A stretch of DNA of 64,000 nucleotides from Verrucomicrobiota bacterium (GTDB taxonomy: Bacteria > Verrucomicrobiota > Verrucomicrobiia > Limisphaerales > VHCN01): positions 1 through 64,000 of the forward strand of contig VHCN01000010.1 in the NCBI GenBank assembly GCA_016871675.1. Reading direction: 5' to 3'. Positions 1 to 7,039 of this stretch are shown in pieces. Every line of letters begins with the position of its first letter. Within the stretch, counting starts at the first letter, position 1. Position numbers and translations under genes: made by a program. Under the pieces are notes generated by a model, which was not told the origin of the DNA, did not search any database, and saw nothing but the letters and a program-made list of their open reading frames with translations.

Positions 1-780
1 GTCGCGGAAGACTTTCACCGCGTCGTCCGGGCCCATGTGGACATTGCGAAAACTCTCCGGGAAATACGCGCCGATGGGCAGCAGCGCGACCTGCGGCTTG
101 AGGCGCACGCCGATGTCCTTGAAGCCCTCGAAGTAGGCGCTGTCGCCGGCGTGATAGACTGAACGGCCCTGGTGTTCCAGCACGAAACCGCCGTAGCCCC
201 GGTGCTGGTCGTGGAGCATCCGTGCGCCCCAGTGTTTGCACGGCGTGAGCGTCACGCGCCAGTCGCCGTGCTGAAAGCTTTCCCACCACTGCAACTCCAC
301 GATGCGCGAGAAGCCCAACCCGCGCGCCAGATCCCCCATGCCCCACGGCATCACGCCGATCTTCGGATGCGGCAGCCGTCGGAGCGTCGGTTTGTGGAAG
401 TGGTCGAAGTGCGCGTGCGTCAGCAGCACCAGGTCAACCGGCGGCAGGTCCTTCAGCTTGAGCCCCGCGCGCTTGATGCGTTTGATCAGGAAGAGCCAGT
501 TGGCGAAGTTCGGGTCCACCAGCACGTTCAAGTCCGTGAACTGCACCAGGAACGACGCGTGCCCGATCCACGTCACCGCCATCTGCCCCTCGCGCAGGCG
601 CGGGAACGCTGGCGCCCGGTGCGCGCCCGTGCGGCGCGTGAGCCACGCCTTCCACACCATCTCGCGGAAGAATGTGCGCGGGCTGAAGTGTCTGCTGGGG
701 GTCAGGTCGCTGAAGGATCGCGGCAGGCGCCGCCGCGGTTTGTCGGCGCCGGGATGACTTGGGCCGGGGTCGGAGGTCAT
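1..780 (-). CDS. MBL-fold metal-dependent hydrolase (partial, runs off the left edge)
   Basis: Predicted metal-dependent hydrolase with the metallo-beta-lactamase fold, of the UlaG / NAPE-PLD-like branch; the substrate is unknown. Reading from ATG at 780 gives at least 260 residues with no stop before the window edge. The zinc-binding HxHxDH motif is at residues 122-127 (THAHFDHF). It is preceded by a WIGHASF strand near residue 71 and followed by YHAGDSAYF near residue 209, which carries the expected bridging aspartate. There is no signal peptide, so it is probably cytoplasmic. It is transcribed divergently from the gene at 869. The C terminus lies outside the window. Confidence 0.85.
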   Translation of the reverse strand, partial: MTSDPGPSHPGADKPRRRLPRSFSDLTPSRHFSPRTFFREMVWKAWLTRRTGAHRAPAFPRLREGQMAVTWIGHASFLVQFTDLNVLVDPNFANWLFLIKRIKRAGLKLKDLPPVDLVLLTHAHFDHFHKPTLRRLPHPKIGVMPWGMGDLARGLGFSRIVELQWWESFQHGDWRVTLTPCKHWGARMLHDQHRGYGGFVLEHQGRSVYHAGDSAYFEGFKDIGVRLKPQVALLPIGAYFPESFRNVHMGPDDAVKVFRD

Positions 781-789
781 CGGGATGCG

Positions 790-826
790 TGGCCAACTTA
801 GGCCGCGTCCTGAATATTGGCCAACT
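790..826. promoter_or_regulatory. Direct repeats in a divergent promoter region
   Basis: The 9-base word TGGCCAACT occurs at 790-798 and again at 818-826, a period of 28 bases, in the 88-base gap between two divergent genes. The second copy sits inside the palindrome TTGGCCAA (817-824). This could be an operator for a dimeric regulator. Two 9-base copies so close together are suggestive, but the binding role is inference. Confidence 0.3.
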
Positions 827-868
827 CATTCCGTCGAACACGCCAACAATCACCAAAGAAAGGGATCG

Positions 869-1303
869 ATGAAACTCACGCTGGCCATGCTCCTCGTCCT
901 CGCCTTGTTCAGCGCAAAGGCCCCGAGGGCAGCCGCCGGGGATCGTGAATGGGCCACGGCCGGGAAAGTCCTCACCGGACTCCTGGCGGCGAAGGTCATC
1001 CACGAAATCGCCGAACCCCGCCGCGTGGTCGTGCAAGCGCCGCCGCAAGTCATTTACTACCAGCCCGCACCGGCCTTCGTCGCGCCGCACCAGCCCCAGA
1101 TCATCTACGCGCCGCCGCCGCAGGTCTTGGTGCAGCAGCCCGCGGTTCAGGTTCAACCTGCTCCTGTCTATGTCCAGACGGCGCCGGCGGGACCAGTCGT
1201 CTACGTCCAGCAGGTGCCGGTCATGGTGCACCCTGCGCCTGTCGTGACTTACACTTACGGGCCGGTCTGCCGACCCCGCGTGTTTATCGGCGCTCGCTGG
1301 TAG
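869..1303 (+). CDS. Secreted Pro/Gln/Val-rich protein of unknown function
   Basis: A 144-residue protein whose function is not recognised. The ATG at 869 is chosen because it follows the purine-rich AAAGAAAGGGA and opens a clear signal peptide: Met-Lys, a hydrophobic stretch, then an Ala-rich cleavage region near residue 23. A short region follows (TAGKVLTGLLAAKVIHEI) that resembles the glycine/alanine-rich segment of small envelope proteins. The rest is low complexity, with repeated PPQVIYYQP / PAPVYVQ / PVVYVQQ-like units that should form extended surface strands. It is probably exported to the periplasm or cell surface. A strong intrinsic terminator follows 33 bases after the stop, so it is likely a monocistronic unit. 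Confidence 0.75.
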   Translation: MKLTLAMLLVLALFSAKAPRAAAGDREWATAGKVLTGLLAAKVIHEIAEPRRVVVQAPPQVIYYQPAPAFVAPHQPQIIYAPPPQVLVQQPAVQVQPAPVYVQTAPAGPVVYVQQVPVMVHPAPVVTYTYGPVCRPRVFIGARW

Positions 1304-1335
1304 TCCATTTCAAAGGAGGACTGATTGGGTTAAAT

Positions 1336-1364
1336 CCCGCCGGACGCTCGTCCGGCGGGTTTTT
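1336..1364 (+). terminator. Rho-independent terminator
   Basis: A perfect 9-bp stem pairs CCCGCCGGA (1336-1344) with TCCGGCGGG (1351-1359) around a 6-base loop and is followed by TTTTT (1360-1364). It lies 33 bases after the stop of the secreted-protein gene and should end that transcript. Confidence 0.9.
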
Positions 1365-1365
1365 C

Positions 1366-1613
1366 CTTTGCAGGAGGCGTGCCTGCTGAAGCGCCGCGGA
1401 GCGCGCCTTGATTTCAGCGCATTTACGAAGTCATCCGCGCTCCGGCGCGAAAAACCGTCCCGCATCCGCGCGAGCTTCACGCCAGCCAATTGCGCAGCAC
1501 AGCCAGGTCCTTCTTCATCACCGCAAGCAGCTCCGCGCGTCCATCGGGCAGCTTGAACTCATGGTGCTGCGAGATGGGGCCGGGTTCATGCGGATTCGCG
1601 CGTGCGGTTTGGC
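1366..1613. other. Gap with no clear gene
   Basis: No gene with a usable start is seen. The minus strand has a short coding-looking frame ending at 1477 (it includes HEFKLPDGRAELL and ends in LRNWLA), but no start codon precedes it before it runs into the neighbouring gene. It may be a gene remnant. Confidence 0.4.
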
Positions 1614-1970
1614 TTACTTGAAGAACAACAACTTCACCCCCACCAGCACCAGAAACGCGCCGAAGCCGCGCTTGAGCATCTCGGACGGAATGTGCCCGAC
1701 CAGCAGCGCGCCGAGATAGCCCCCGAGGATCGCCATCGGGATGAGCGATGCCGCGGCGCGCCAGTCCACGTGGCCCTGCGCGTGATGCTTGATCGTGCCG
1801 GAGAGCGCGGTGGGGATGATCACGGCCAGCGAGGTGCCGACCGCCATTTTGATGTCCATTTTCAGCAGGAGCATCATGGCCGGCACCATCACCACGCCGC
1901 CGCCGACGCCGAAGAGTCCGCTGGTCACTCCCCCGAAAAGGCCGATGAGCCCTGCGATCACGTATTGCAT
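1614..1970 (-). CDS. Half-length TauE/SafE (TSUP) family membrane protein
   Basis: A 118-residue integral membrane protein of the TSUP family, whose members export sulfite, sulfoacetate or similar organosulfur anions. The N terminus carries the family signature: a first hydrophobic helix, then GLFGVGGGVVMVPAMMLL. A VGTSLAVIIPTALSGT helix, a GHVDWR loop and two further hydrophobic segments (ILGGYLGALL, FGAFLVLVGVKLLFF) follow. Classical TSUP proteins have about 240-260 residues made of two such repeats. This one has only one repeat and would have to dimerise. The reading frame is intact with a stop at 1614, so it is a natural half-size form, not an obvious truncation. The substrate is not predictable. 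Confidence 0.82.
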   Translation of the reverse strand: MQYVIAGLIGLFGGVTSGLFGVGGGVVMVPAMMLLLKMDIKMAVGTSLAVIIPTALSGTIKHHAQGHVDWRAAASLIPMAILGGYLGALLVGHIPSEMLKRGFGAFLVLVGVKLLFFK

Positions 1971-2035
1971 GGGCGCTTCATGCCCCCGCCCGGCGCAGCC
2001 GACAACTCATTTCTCGGCGCCCGCCGCGCCGCGCG

Positions 2036-3802
2036 TCACTTCGCGGATGGCGATTTGGGCTCCACGGGCTTCGCGGGAAACGCGGGCTTCACTCCGACCG
2101 CAATGAGTCCGTCCAACTCCGGCGGAATCATCAGCGTCGAGTGGACGGTGTCCGCAAAGACCTTTCGCAGCGCGGGCATCGTGCCCACCGCCGCCGATTC
2201 CTCGCGTTCCCCTACTTTCGCCGCGCCCCGGAGCCGCAGGTGCACCAACCGGCCCGGCGCGAGCCCGGCGGGCAGCGTGACCTTCATCGTGGTGTTCGTG
2301 GCTTTCGCGGCGATGATGTCATTCTCGATCGTGAAACCCGGCGACGGCTCCGCGAACGCGAGCTTCACCGGCCCGTCGTGACCGGCGCGCGCGCAGTCCA
2401 CCTTCAACGAAAAACTCCCGCCCGCCGCCGCCTCGAACTTGTCCGTGTCCACGCTCAGCGCGAACGCGGGCGCGGGCGCAAGCTCGATGCGATAGGCGAG
2501 ATTCGTGCCGCCAAGCCGGTTCACCTCCTCGACGCGCAACCGATACGTGCCCGCCTCGGTGAAGGTGTTCGTGATCGCGGCCTCCTCGACCGCGGTGGGC
2601 CGCGTCGCGGCGAGGCGCGTGCCGTCGGGTTTGAACAATTCCATGTAACAGTCGCACGGCGAACCGAGCGTGCGCGTGCGGCTCGCGATGAGCAGGCGCT
2701 CGCCCTTCGCCACGGTGAACTCGAACCAGTCGCGGTCGCGCGGCCTGGCGAACCGCCCGTTCACCGCGCACGGCAGCGCGAGCTTCTGCGCGAGCGTGTT
2801 CGTGTCGTTTGGCTCCACCTCGTTCACTTCGTTGAAGCCTGTGACGAGCACGCCGCCGAAGCCCGTGGCTGCGCCGCGCGGCAGTTTCGCGTTCACCGGC
2901 ACGCGGCCGGCGAAGGCGGACTTCGGCGCGAGCAGCGCCAGCGGTTTCGCCGTTTCGAGCCCCTTGCCGACGAGCGAGAAGCTTCCGGCATCGCCCGCCT
3001 TCGCCGCGAAGGGAAACGGAAATTCCACGAGCGGGAAGCTCCCCACGCGCAGCCGGTAGCGAAACGCCGCGCCGCCGCGATATTCGATGTCGCGCACCTC
3101 GATGAAATACGCGCCCGCCGCGGGAATCTCGAACAGCGCGCGGCTGTCGCGGCCCGCGGACGGGTCGTCGTCGCTCCACGCGAGCTCGCGGCCCTTCGCG
3201 TCGAACACGCGCACGACCGGGTCGAGCGCCGAGCCGAGCCGCCGCGCCACGCAGTCCACGGCGATGCGGTCGCCCTTCTTCGCGGTGAACTTGAAGAAGT
3301 CGTAGCTGAGTTCCTCGCACGCGCCGTCCACGGCCACGGGCAGCGTGAGCGCCTGCGCGTTGGTGACGGCCTTGTTCGTGCCGTTGTCCGCGATGCTCGG
3401 CAGGTCGTCCACCAGGAACGGCACGAGGCCCGAGACGCCGTTCGTCGTGGCGACGCGCACCGCGCCGATGCCGACGGGTTGCGTCGCGGGCAGCGTGAGG
3501 CGAAACGTGACCTTCGACGCGTCCGGCGCGTTCGTGCCCGCGGGCGGGACAAGCTCGGCCTTCGCGTTGAAGCTCGTCCACAGCGCGGCCGTGCCCGCGA
3601 GGTTCGCGCCGGCGAAGGTGATTTCAGTGGCCCTGCCCGGCGCGGCGGCGGCGGGCGACGCGGAGTTGACCGAGGGGCTTTGGGCGAAGCACGGAAACGC
3701 GAGCGCGAGCGCGAGGAAAGTCAGAGCCGGCTTGATGGTCACCGTCGAATCGTAACCGGCCGCGCCAGCCCGCGCCAAGCGTGGTTTGGACACGCGATTC
3801 AC
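2036..3802 (-). CDS. Secreted PPC-domain protein
   Basis: A large exported protein of 588 residues with bacterial pre-peptidase C-terminal (PPC) type beta-sandwich domains, common in planctomycetes and verrucomicrobia; no catalytic domain is seen. After the signal peptide comes an IPT/TIG-like segment (about residues 45-130, PSVNSASPAAAAPGR). One PPC unit lies at about 135-250 (DFFKFTAKKGDRIAVD, YFIEVRDIEYRGG) and a second at about 325-440 (EVEPNDTNTLAQ, DWFEFTVAKGERL, YRLRVEEVNRLGG). The frame opens at GTG 3802 behind a GAGGTGAGG ribosome site. A GTG at 3742, directly before the signal-peptide helix (TIKPALTFLALALAF), is the alternative start and would remove 20 residues. Role in the envelope unknown. 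Confidence 0.82.
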   Translation of the reverse strand: MNRVSKPRLARAGAAGYDSTVTIKPALTFLALALAFPCFAQSPSVNSASPAAAAPGRATEITFAGANLAGTAALWTSFNAKAELVPPAGTNAPDASKVTFRLTLPATQPVGIGAVRVATTNGVSGLVPFLVDDLPSIADNGTNKAVTNAQALTLPVAVDGACEELSYDFFKFTAKKGDRIAVDCVARRLGSALDPVVRVFDAKGRELAWSDDDPSAGRDSRALFEIPAAGAYFIEVRDIEYRGGAAFRYRLRVGSFPLVEFPFPFAAKAGDAGSFSLVGKGLETAKPLALLAPKSAFAGRVPVNAKLPRGAATGFGGVLVTGFNEVNEVEPNDTNTLAQKLALPCAVNGRFARPRDRDWFEFTVAKGERLLIASRTRTLGSPCDCYMELFKPDGTRLAATRPTAVEEAAITNTFTEAGTYRLRVEEVNRLGGTNLAYRIELAPAPAFALSVDTDKFEAAAGGSFSLKVDCARAGHDGPVKLAFAEPSPGFTIENDIIAAKATNTTMKVTLPAGLAPGRLVHLRLRGAAKVGEREESAAVGTMPALRKVFADTVHSTLMIPPELDGLIAVGVKPAFPAKPVEPKSPSAK

Positions 3803-3841
3803 CCCTCACCTCATCCCTCTCAATATTCGCGCGATTTCACT

Positions 3842-4315
3842 TCAAGCGTTCAGTTCGCCGTTCGAACTGCGGCGGCAGTCCGCAAGCTTCACGCCACCAC
3901 ACCCATCACCGGCTTGCCGGCGCGCGAGCAGCACGCTCTGTCCGTAGGTCGTGCGGCCGTAGCGGTCGCGCACCTTGTCGGGCTCGCTCGCGAGGTCGAA
4001 GGCCTTGCGCAGCTTCGGCGACGTGAGCATCGCCATCGCGCGCTCGTAGTAGTCGTTGATGCCGCGCGCGGTGGCCGAGTAATCGAGCAGGCGCGCCTGC
4101 GCATCAATGAGCTTCTGCACTTCGCGGCGCTGTTGCAGGCGCCCGGGCGTGATGTCCGCGGGCAGGCTCAACTCGGGCAGCGCGAAGGCCGGGTCGTTGG
4201 GATTCTGCGTGACGAGCAGCGGGTCGTGCCCGCCGACCTTCAGCGCGTGGCGGCGGTTGAACGCCGCGGCGTGGAAGCCGGCGCAGGCGGGCGAATGGGT
4301 GCGGGTGGAGCGCAT
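3842..4315 (-). pseudogene. DUF1501 gene remnant with internal deletion and lost C terminus
   Basis: This encodes pieces of a DUF1501 protein (Tat-exported, sulfatase/alkaline-phosphatase-like fold, usually paired with DUF1549 proteins). The first 29 residues are a typical N terminus ending NRRHALKVGG. They are fused directly to HDPLLVTQNPNDPAFALP, which in full-length proteins lies well over 100 residues further on. The text then follows the family (ITPGRLQQRREVQKLID, GINDYYERAMAML, YGRTTYGQSVLLARR) and stops matching at LLARR, about halfway through the domain. The remainder is frame-shifted nonsense. So the gene has lost the metal-binding start of the domain in frame, plus the entire C-terminal half, and cannot be functional. 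Compare the intact 467-residue relative at 51785-53188. Confidence 0.8.
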
Positions 4316-4523
4316 CGGTGAACCGTGGGGGAGTGTATCACCCGACCCGCGCCGGCATTGGGGGAGTTGGTCCTCAGCTCTTAATCCTGATCTTCATCCT
4401 GATCCTAATCCTCCGAACGCGCCGAGTCAGCCTTTCCCATCCGGTTGAGGAATTCAGCTTGTCCAACCGCGACGGTTCTGCAACGGTGCGGACGATCCCA
4501 GACACATTGCCGGACCCACCGTC

Positions 4524-5410
4524 ATGAAAACCCACGCCATCCCCTCGAGTCCGTCGCGTGCGAACGTCCCGCGCGCATCAAGTGCGTCAGCAATCTCAAG
4601 CAGGTCTGCCTCGCGTTCCACGTGTTCGCCAACGACAACGACGCCCGCATGCCCTACCGCACGCAGGGCAACTGGCTCACCGGCTCGGCCGGGCAGGTCA
4701 CGCCCGACGTGGCGCTCGGCGCCTGCCGCACGGTCCAGGCGGCCGGGGCGCGCTACATCCGCAGTTCCGAGGCGGTGTTCGACACGTTTGGCTTCCTTTC
4801 GAACGAGCTGGGCAGCGCGAAAATCCTGATGTGCCCCGGCGACAAGCTTCGCCGCAACGTCATGGCCACCGACTGGGGCACGACGATCAGCCCGCCGGCG
4901 AACATCGGTTACTTCGCCAACCCCAGCGGCGCGATTGTCCCCCACCCCATCCCGGGGAACTTCGCGCTCGACCGCGGCGCCGCGAGCTACGCGATCGGCT
5001 ACGATGCGGATGAAATCCGTCCGACGGTTCCGCTCAGCGGCGATGGCAACATCGGCCCCGGCATCTCGGCGAGCGCCCTCTCGCCGTCGGTGCCGCCTTA
5101 TGGCAGCGGGAACAACGGCCAGTCCGTGCAGGCTTACAACAGCCCGATGACGCCATCGAACGGGCGCTACGGCGGGCAGTTTTCGGTCAGCACACCGAAC
5201 TCGATCGCCTGGGTCATCGGCAGCAACTCCGGCATCATGGCCGGAGGCGCGGCCGCGCACCATGACCTCGCCGGCAACATCGCGCTGTCCGACGGGAGCA
5301 TCCAGCAGATGGACTCGAAGGGGTTCGACGGAATGCTCACGCTCTCAATCACCGCCGTGAATGGCACCACGGCGGGCGGCGCCTTCGTCACCGGCGTGCT
5401 GCCGCAGTGA
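4524..5410 (+). pseudogene. Pseudopilin-like gene lacking its pilin signal
   Basis: The frame from about 4580 encodes the body of a type II secretion-like pseudopilin of the H-Xn-DG/DUF1559-like kind (ARIKCVSNLKQVCLAFHVF near its start, [12 protein letters not shown] near its end). Such proteins begin with a short basic leader, then [17 protein letters not shown] and a helix ending in KAKAQRIKC-type text. Here a leader-like ATG (4524, MKTHAIPSSPSR) is present but in a different frame, and the whole prepilin cleavage/helix segment is absent between it and ARIKC. An open frame does extend upstream of the body to an ATG at 4445, but those residues (HCRTHRHENPRHPLE and so on) look non-coding. The simplest reading is a deletion of the signal with a frame change, leaving a dead gene. 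Confidence 0.65.
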
Positions 5411-5574
5411 ACCGGGGCGGGATGGGGGCGCCGGAAAACCGCTTGTCAGCGTCATCCGCTTGTGCAAGCGTCCGACCAATCCAAAAGCCGGCAGCACCCC
5501 GCGGTGTGATTGGCACTTCCATCGGCCCCGCGGTCGTGTCACGGCTGAAACAAAGCCTGCCCAAGCCCACGATC

Positions 5575-6519
5575 ATGAATGCCATCGTCTCCCGATCCGG
5601 CACGCCTCGCGCCCGCGCGCGCGGTTTCACCCTCATCGAATTGCTCGTCGTCATCGCGATCATTGCGATTCTCGCCGCCATGCTTCTCCCGGCGCTTGCG
5701 CAGGCCAAGAAGCGCGGCCAGATGGCCAAGTGCATGAGCAACAACAAACAGGTCGGAACCGCCATGATCATGTATATGAGCGACGCCGACGACAAGATGG
5801 CCTACGCGAACATCACCTTCGGCAACGCCAACCCCCTGCTCACCGCGAGCATGACGTGGGACGACTTGATCGCCAGCTACCTCGGCACGCCGCTCACGCT
5901 GGCGGAGCAGTGGTTCGTCGTGAACCAGAAAGCCACGGCCGCGCTCGCCTGCCCCTCGGACCGCAACCCGCTCTTCCGGCCGACGACCCAGGCCTTCCTC
6001 GCGACGCTGGCCAGCCCGCCGAAGTATTCGCGCCGGTCCTACACGATGCCGATGTATCAGGACACGGCGGCGCCCACGTGGCCGCCGGGGCCGGATGTGC
6101 AGGAAGGGGCCGGATTGAACTGGAGCTTCCCCGCCAATGCCGCGACGACCGCGACGTGGAACAACGCCGACTCGTCCTCGCCAAGCTTCAACGGGGTGAC
6201 GCCGCCGAATCCCGCGCCAAGCCGTCAACTGGCCCTCCGTGAAAACACCTTCAACGACCCCACCGGCACGATCATGATCACCGAGTATTTCCACGTCGAC
6301 AACATCGCCGGTTACCCCGACCGGGCGGTGCTTCGCGATGCGGCCGGCCACTACGCCTCGCCCGGCAGCGTCTACAACTACATCAAAAACGAGCATCACG
6401 GCATGGACAACTACAACTACCTGTTCGTGGACGGACATGCGCAATTCCTGAAGACATTCGAGACGACGCCTGCCCTCAACCAGCGCCGAGGCATGTGGAG
6501 CATCCGAAAGGGCGACTAG
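5575..6519 (+). CDS. Type II secretion-like pseudopilin with H-Xn-DG C-terminal motif
   Basis: A 314-residue prepilin-like protein. The start is placed at ATG 5575 so that a short basic leader ([16 protein letters not shown]) ends at the prepilin peptidase site before [20 protein letters not shown], the hydrophobic helix that anchors in the membrane and packs in the filament. The variable globular part follows. Near the C terminus [14 protein letters not shown] gives an H-X10-DG motif, a variant of the H-X9-DG signature of the large pseudopilin-like paralog families in PVC bacteria. These are probably exported to the envelope; individual roles are unknown. The intact leader here contrasts with the damaged relative just upstream. 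An in-frame ATG at 5407 would bury the leader and is unlikely. Confidence 0.88.
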   Translation: MNAIVSRSGTPRARARGFTLIELLVVIAIIAILAAMLLPALAQAKKRGQMAKCMSNNKQVGTAMIMYMSDADDKMAYANITFGNANPLLTASMTWDDLIASYLGTPLTLAEQWFVVNQKATAALACPSDRNPLFRPTTQAFLATLASPPKYSRRSYTMPMYQDTAAPTWPPGPDVQEGAGLNWSFPANAATTATWNNADSSSPSFNGVTPPNPAPSRQLALRENTFNDPTGTIMITEYFHVDNIAGYPDRAVLRDAAGHYASPGSVYNYIKNEHHGMDNYNYLFVDGHAQFLKTFETTPALNQRRGMWSIRKGD

Positions 6520-6527
6520 TTCGACCG

Positions 6528-6966
6528 ATGATCCGCGCGCTCAACACTTGCGTGGCCGCCGGTGCGTTCGCCCTCGCGGCGTGCAGCGGCAAGCCGCCGC
6601 CCGAAGCGACCAAGCCCATCCAGGTCGCCACGCCGCCCTCCGAGCGCAAGGCGCCCGCCTCGCCCGTCACGGCACCCGCGGCAACAGCGCCCGCCGCACC
6701 GGCCGCGCCCGTTGCCGAGATGTCTCCCGCTGAAAAGGCGGCAGCCAGCGCCGACGCGCTCGCGCACTTTGGCGCAAGGATGGATCAAGCCAGCGTGCTC
6801 ACCCGCGCCAACTCCGTGCTCGCGTATCACATCGACCGGTTCAAGGAGAACAACGGCCGGTGGCCCCGCAGCCTCGCCGAGGCAGGCATCGGCCTGCATC
6901 GACCTGCCCCCCGGCAAGAAAGTCCAATACAACGCCGCCACCGGCCAGGCGACGATCACGGACTAG
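6528..6966 (+). pseudogene. Small lipoprotein gene with an apparent frameshift
   Basis: ATG 6528 opens a lipoprotein signal (hydrophobic segment ending ALAACSGK, with a lipobox cysteine near residue 17). A long Pro/Ala-rich linker follows, then a folded-looking segment (LTRANSVLAYHIDRF, NNGRWPRSLAEAG). In this frame the text then turns into Arg/Pro-rich noise and runs on to a stop at 7043. In the next frame the natural ending resumes at once (IDLPPGKKVQYNAATGQATITD, stop at 6964-6966). PxGxKxxYxxxTG endings are usual for such small PVC proteins, so a single frameshift lies at about 6886-6903. It could be a real mutation or a sequencing/assembly error. Function unknown. Confidence 0.6.
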
Positions 6967-7039
6967 TCGGGCCGTCCTCGCCTCGCTCGCGTTCAACTCC
7001 CTCCTTGACCTCCCGTTTCGTCGCGTCTTGGCTTCCAGC

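Noticed and set aside
1477-1600. Minus-strand coding-like fragment ending HEFKLPDGRAELL...LRNWLA
   Set aside because: No start codon precedes it before it overlaps the TSUP gene; may be a relic, so it is only mentioned in the gap entry.
4445-4580. Extra upstream codons making the pseudopilin remnant a full 321-residue gene
   Set aside because: These residues (Cys/His/Arg-rich) do not resemble a pilin leader, and the true leader-like ATG at 4524 is in another frame.
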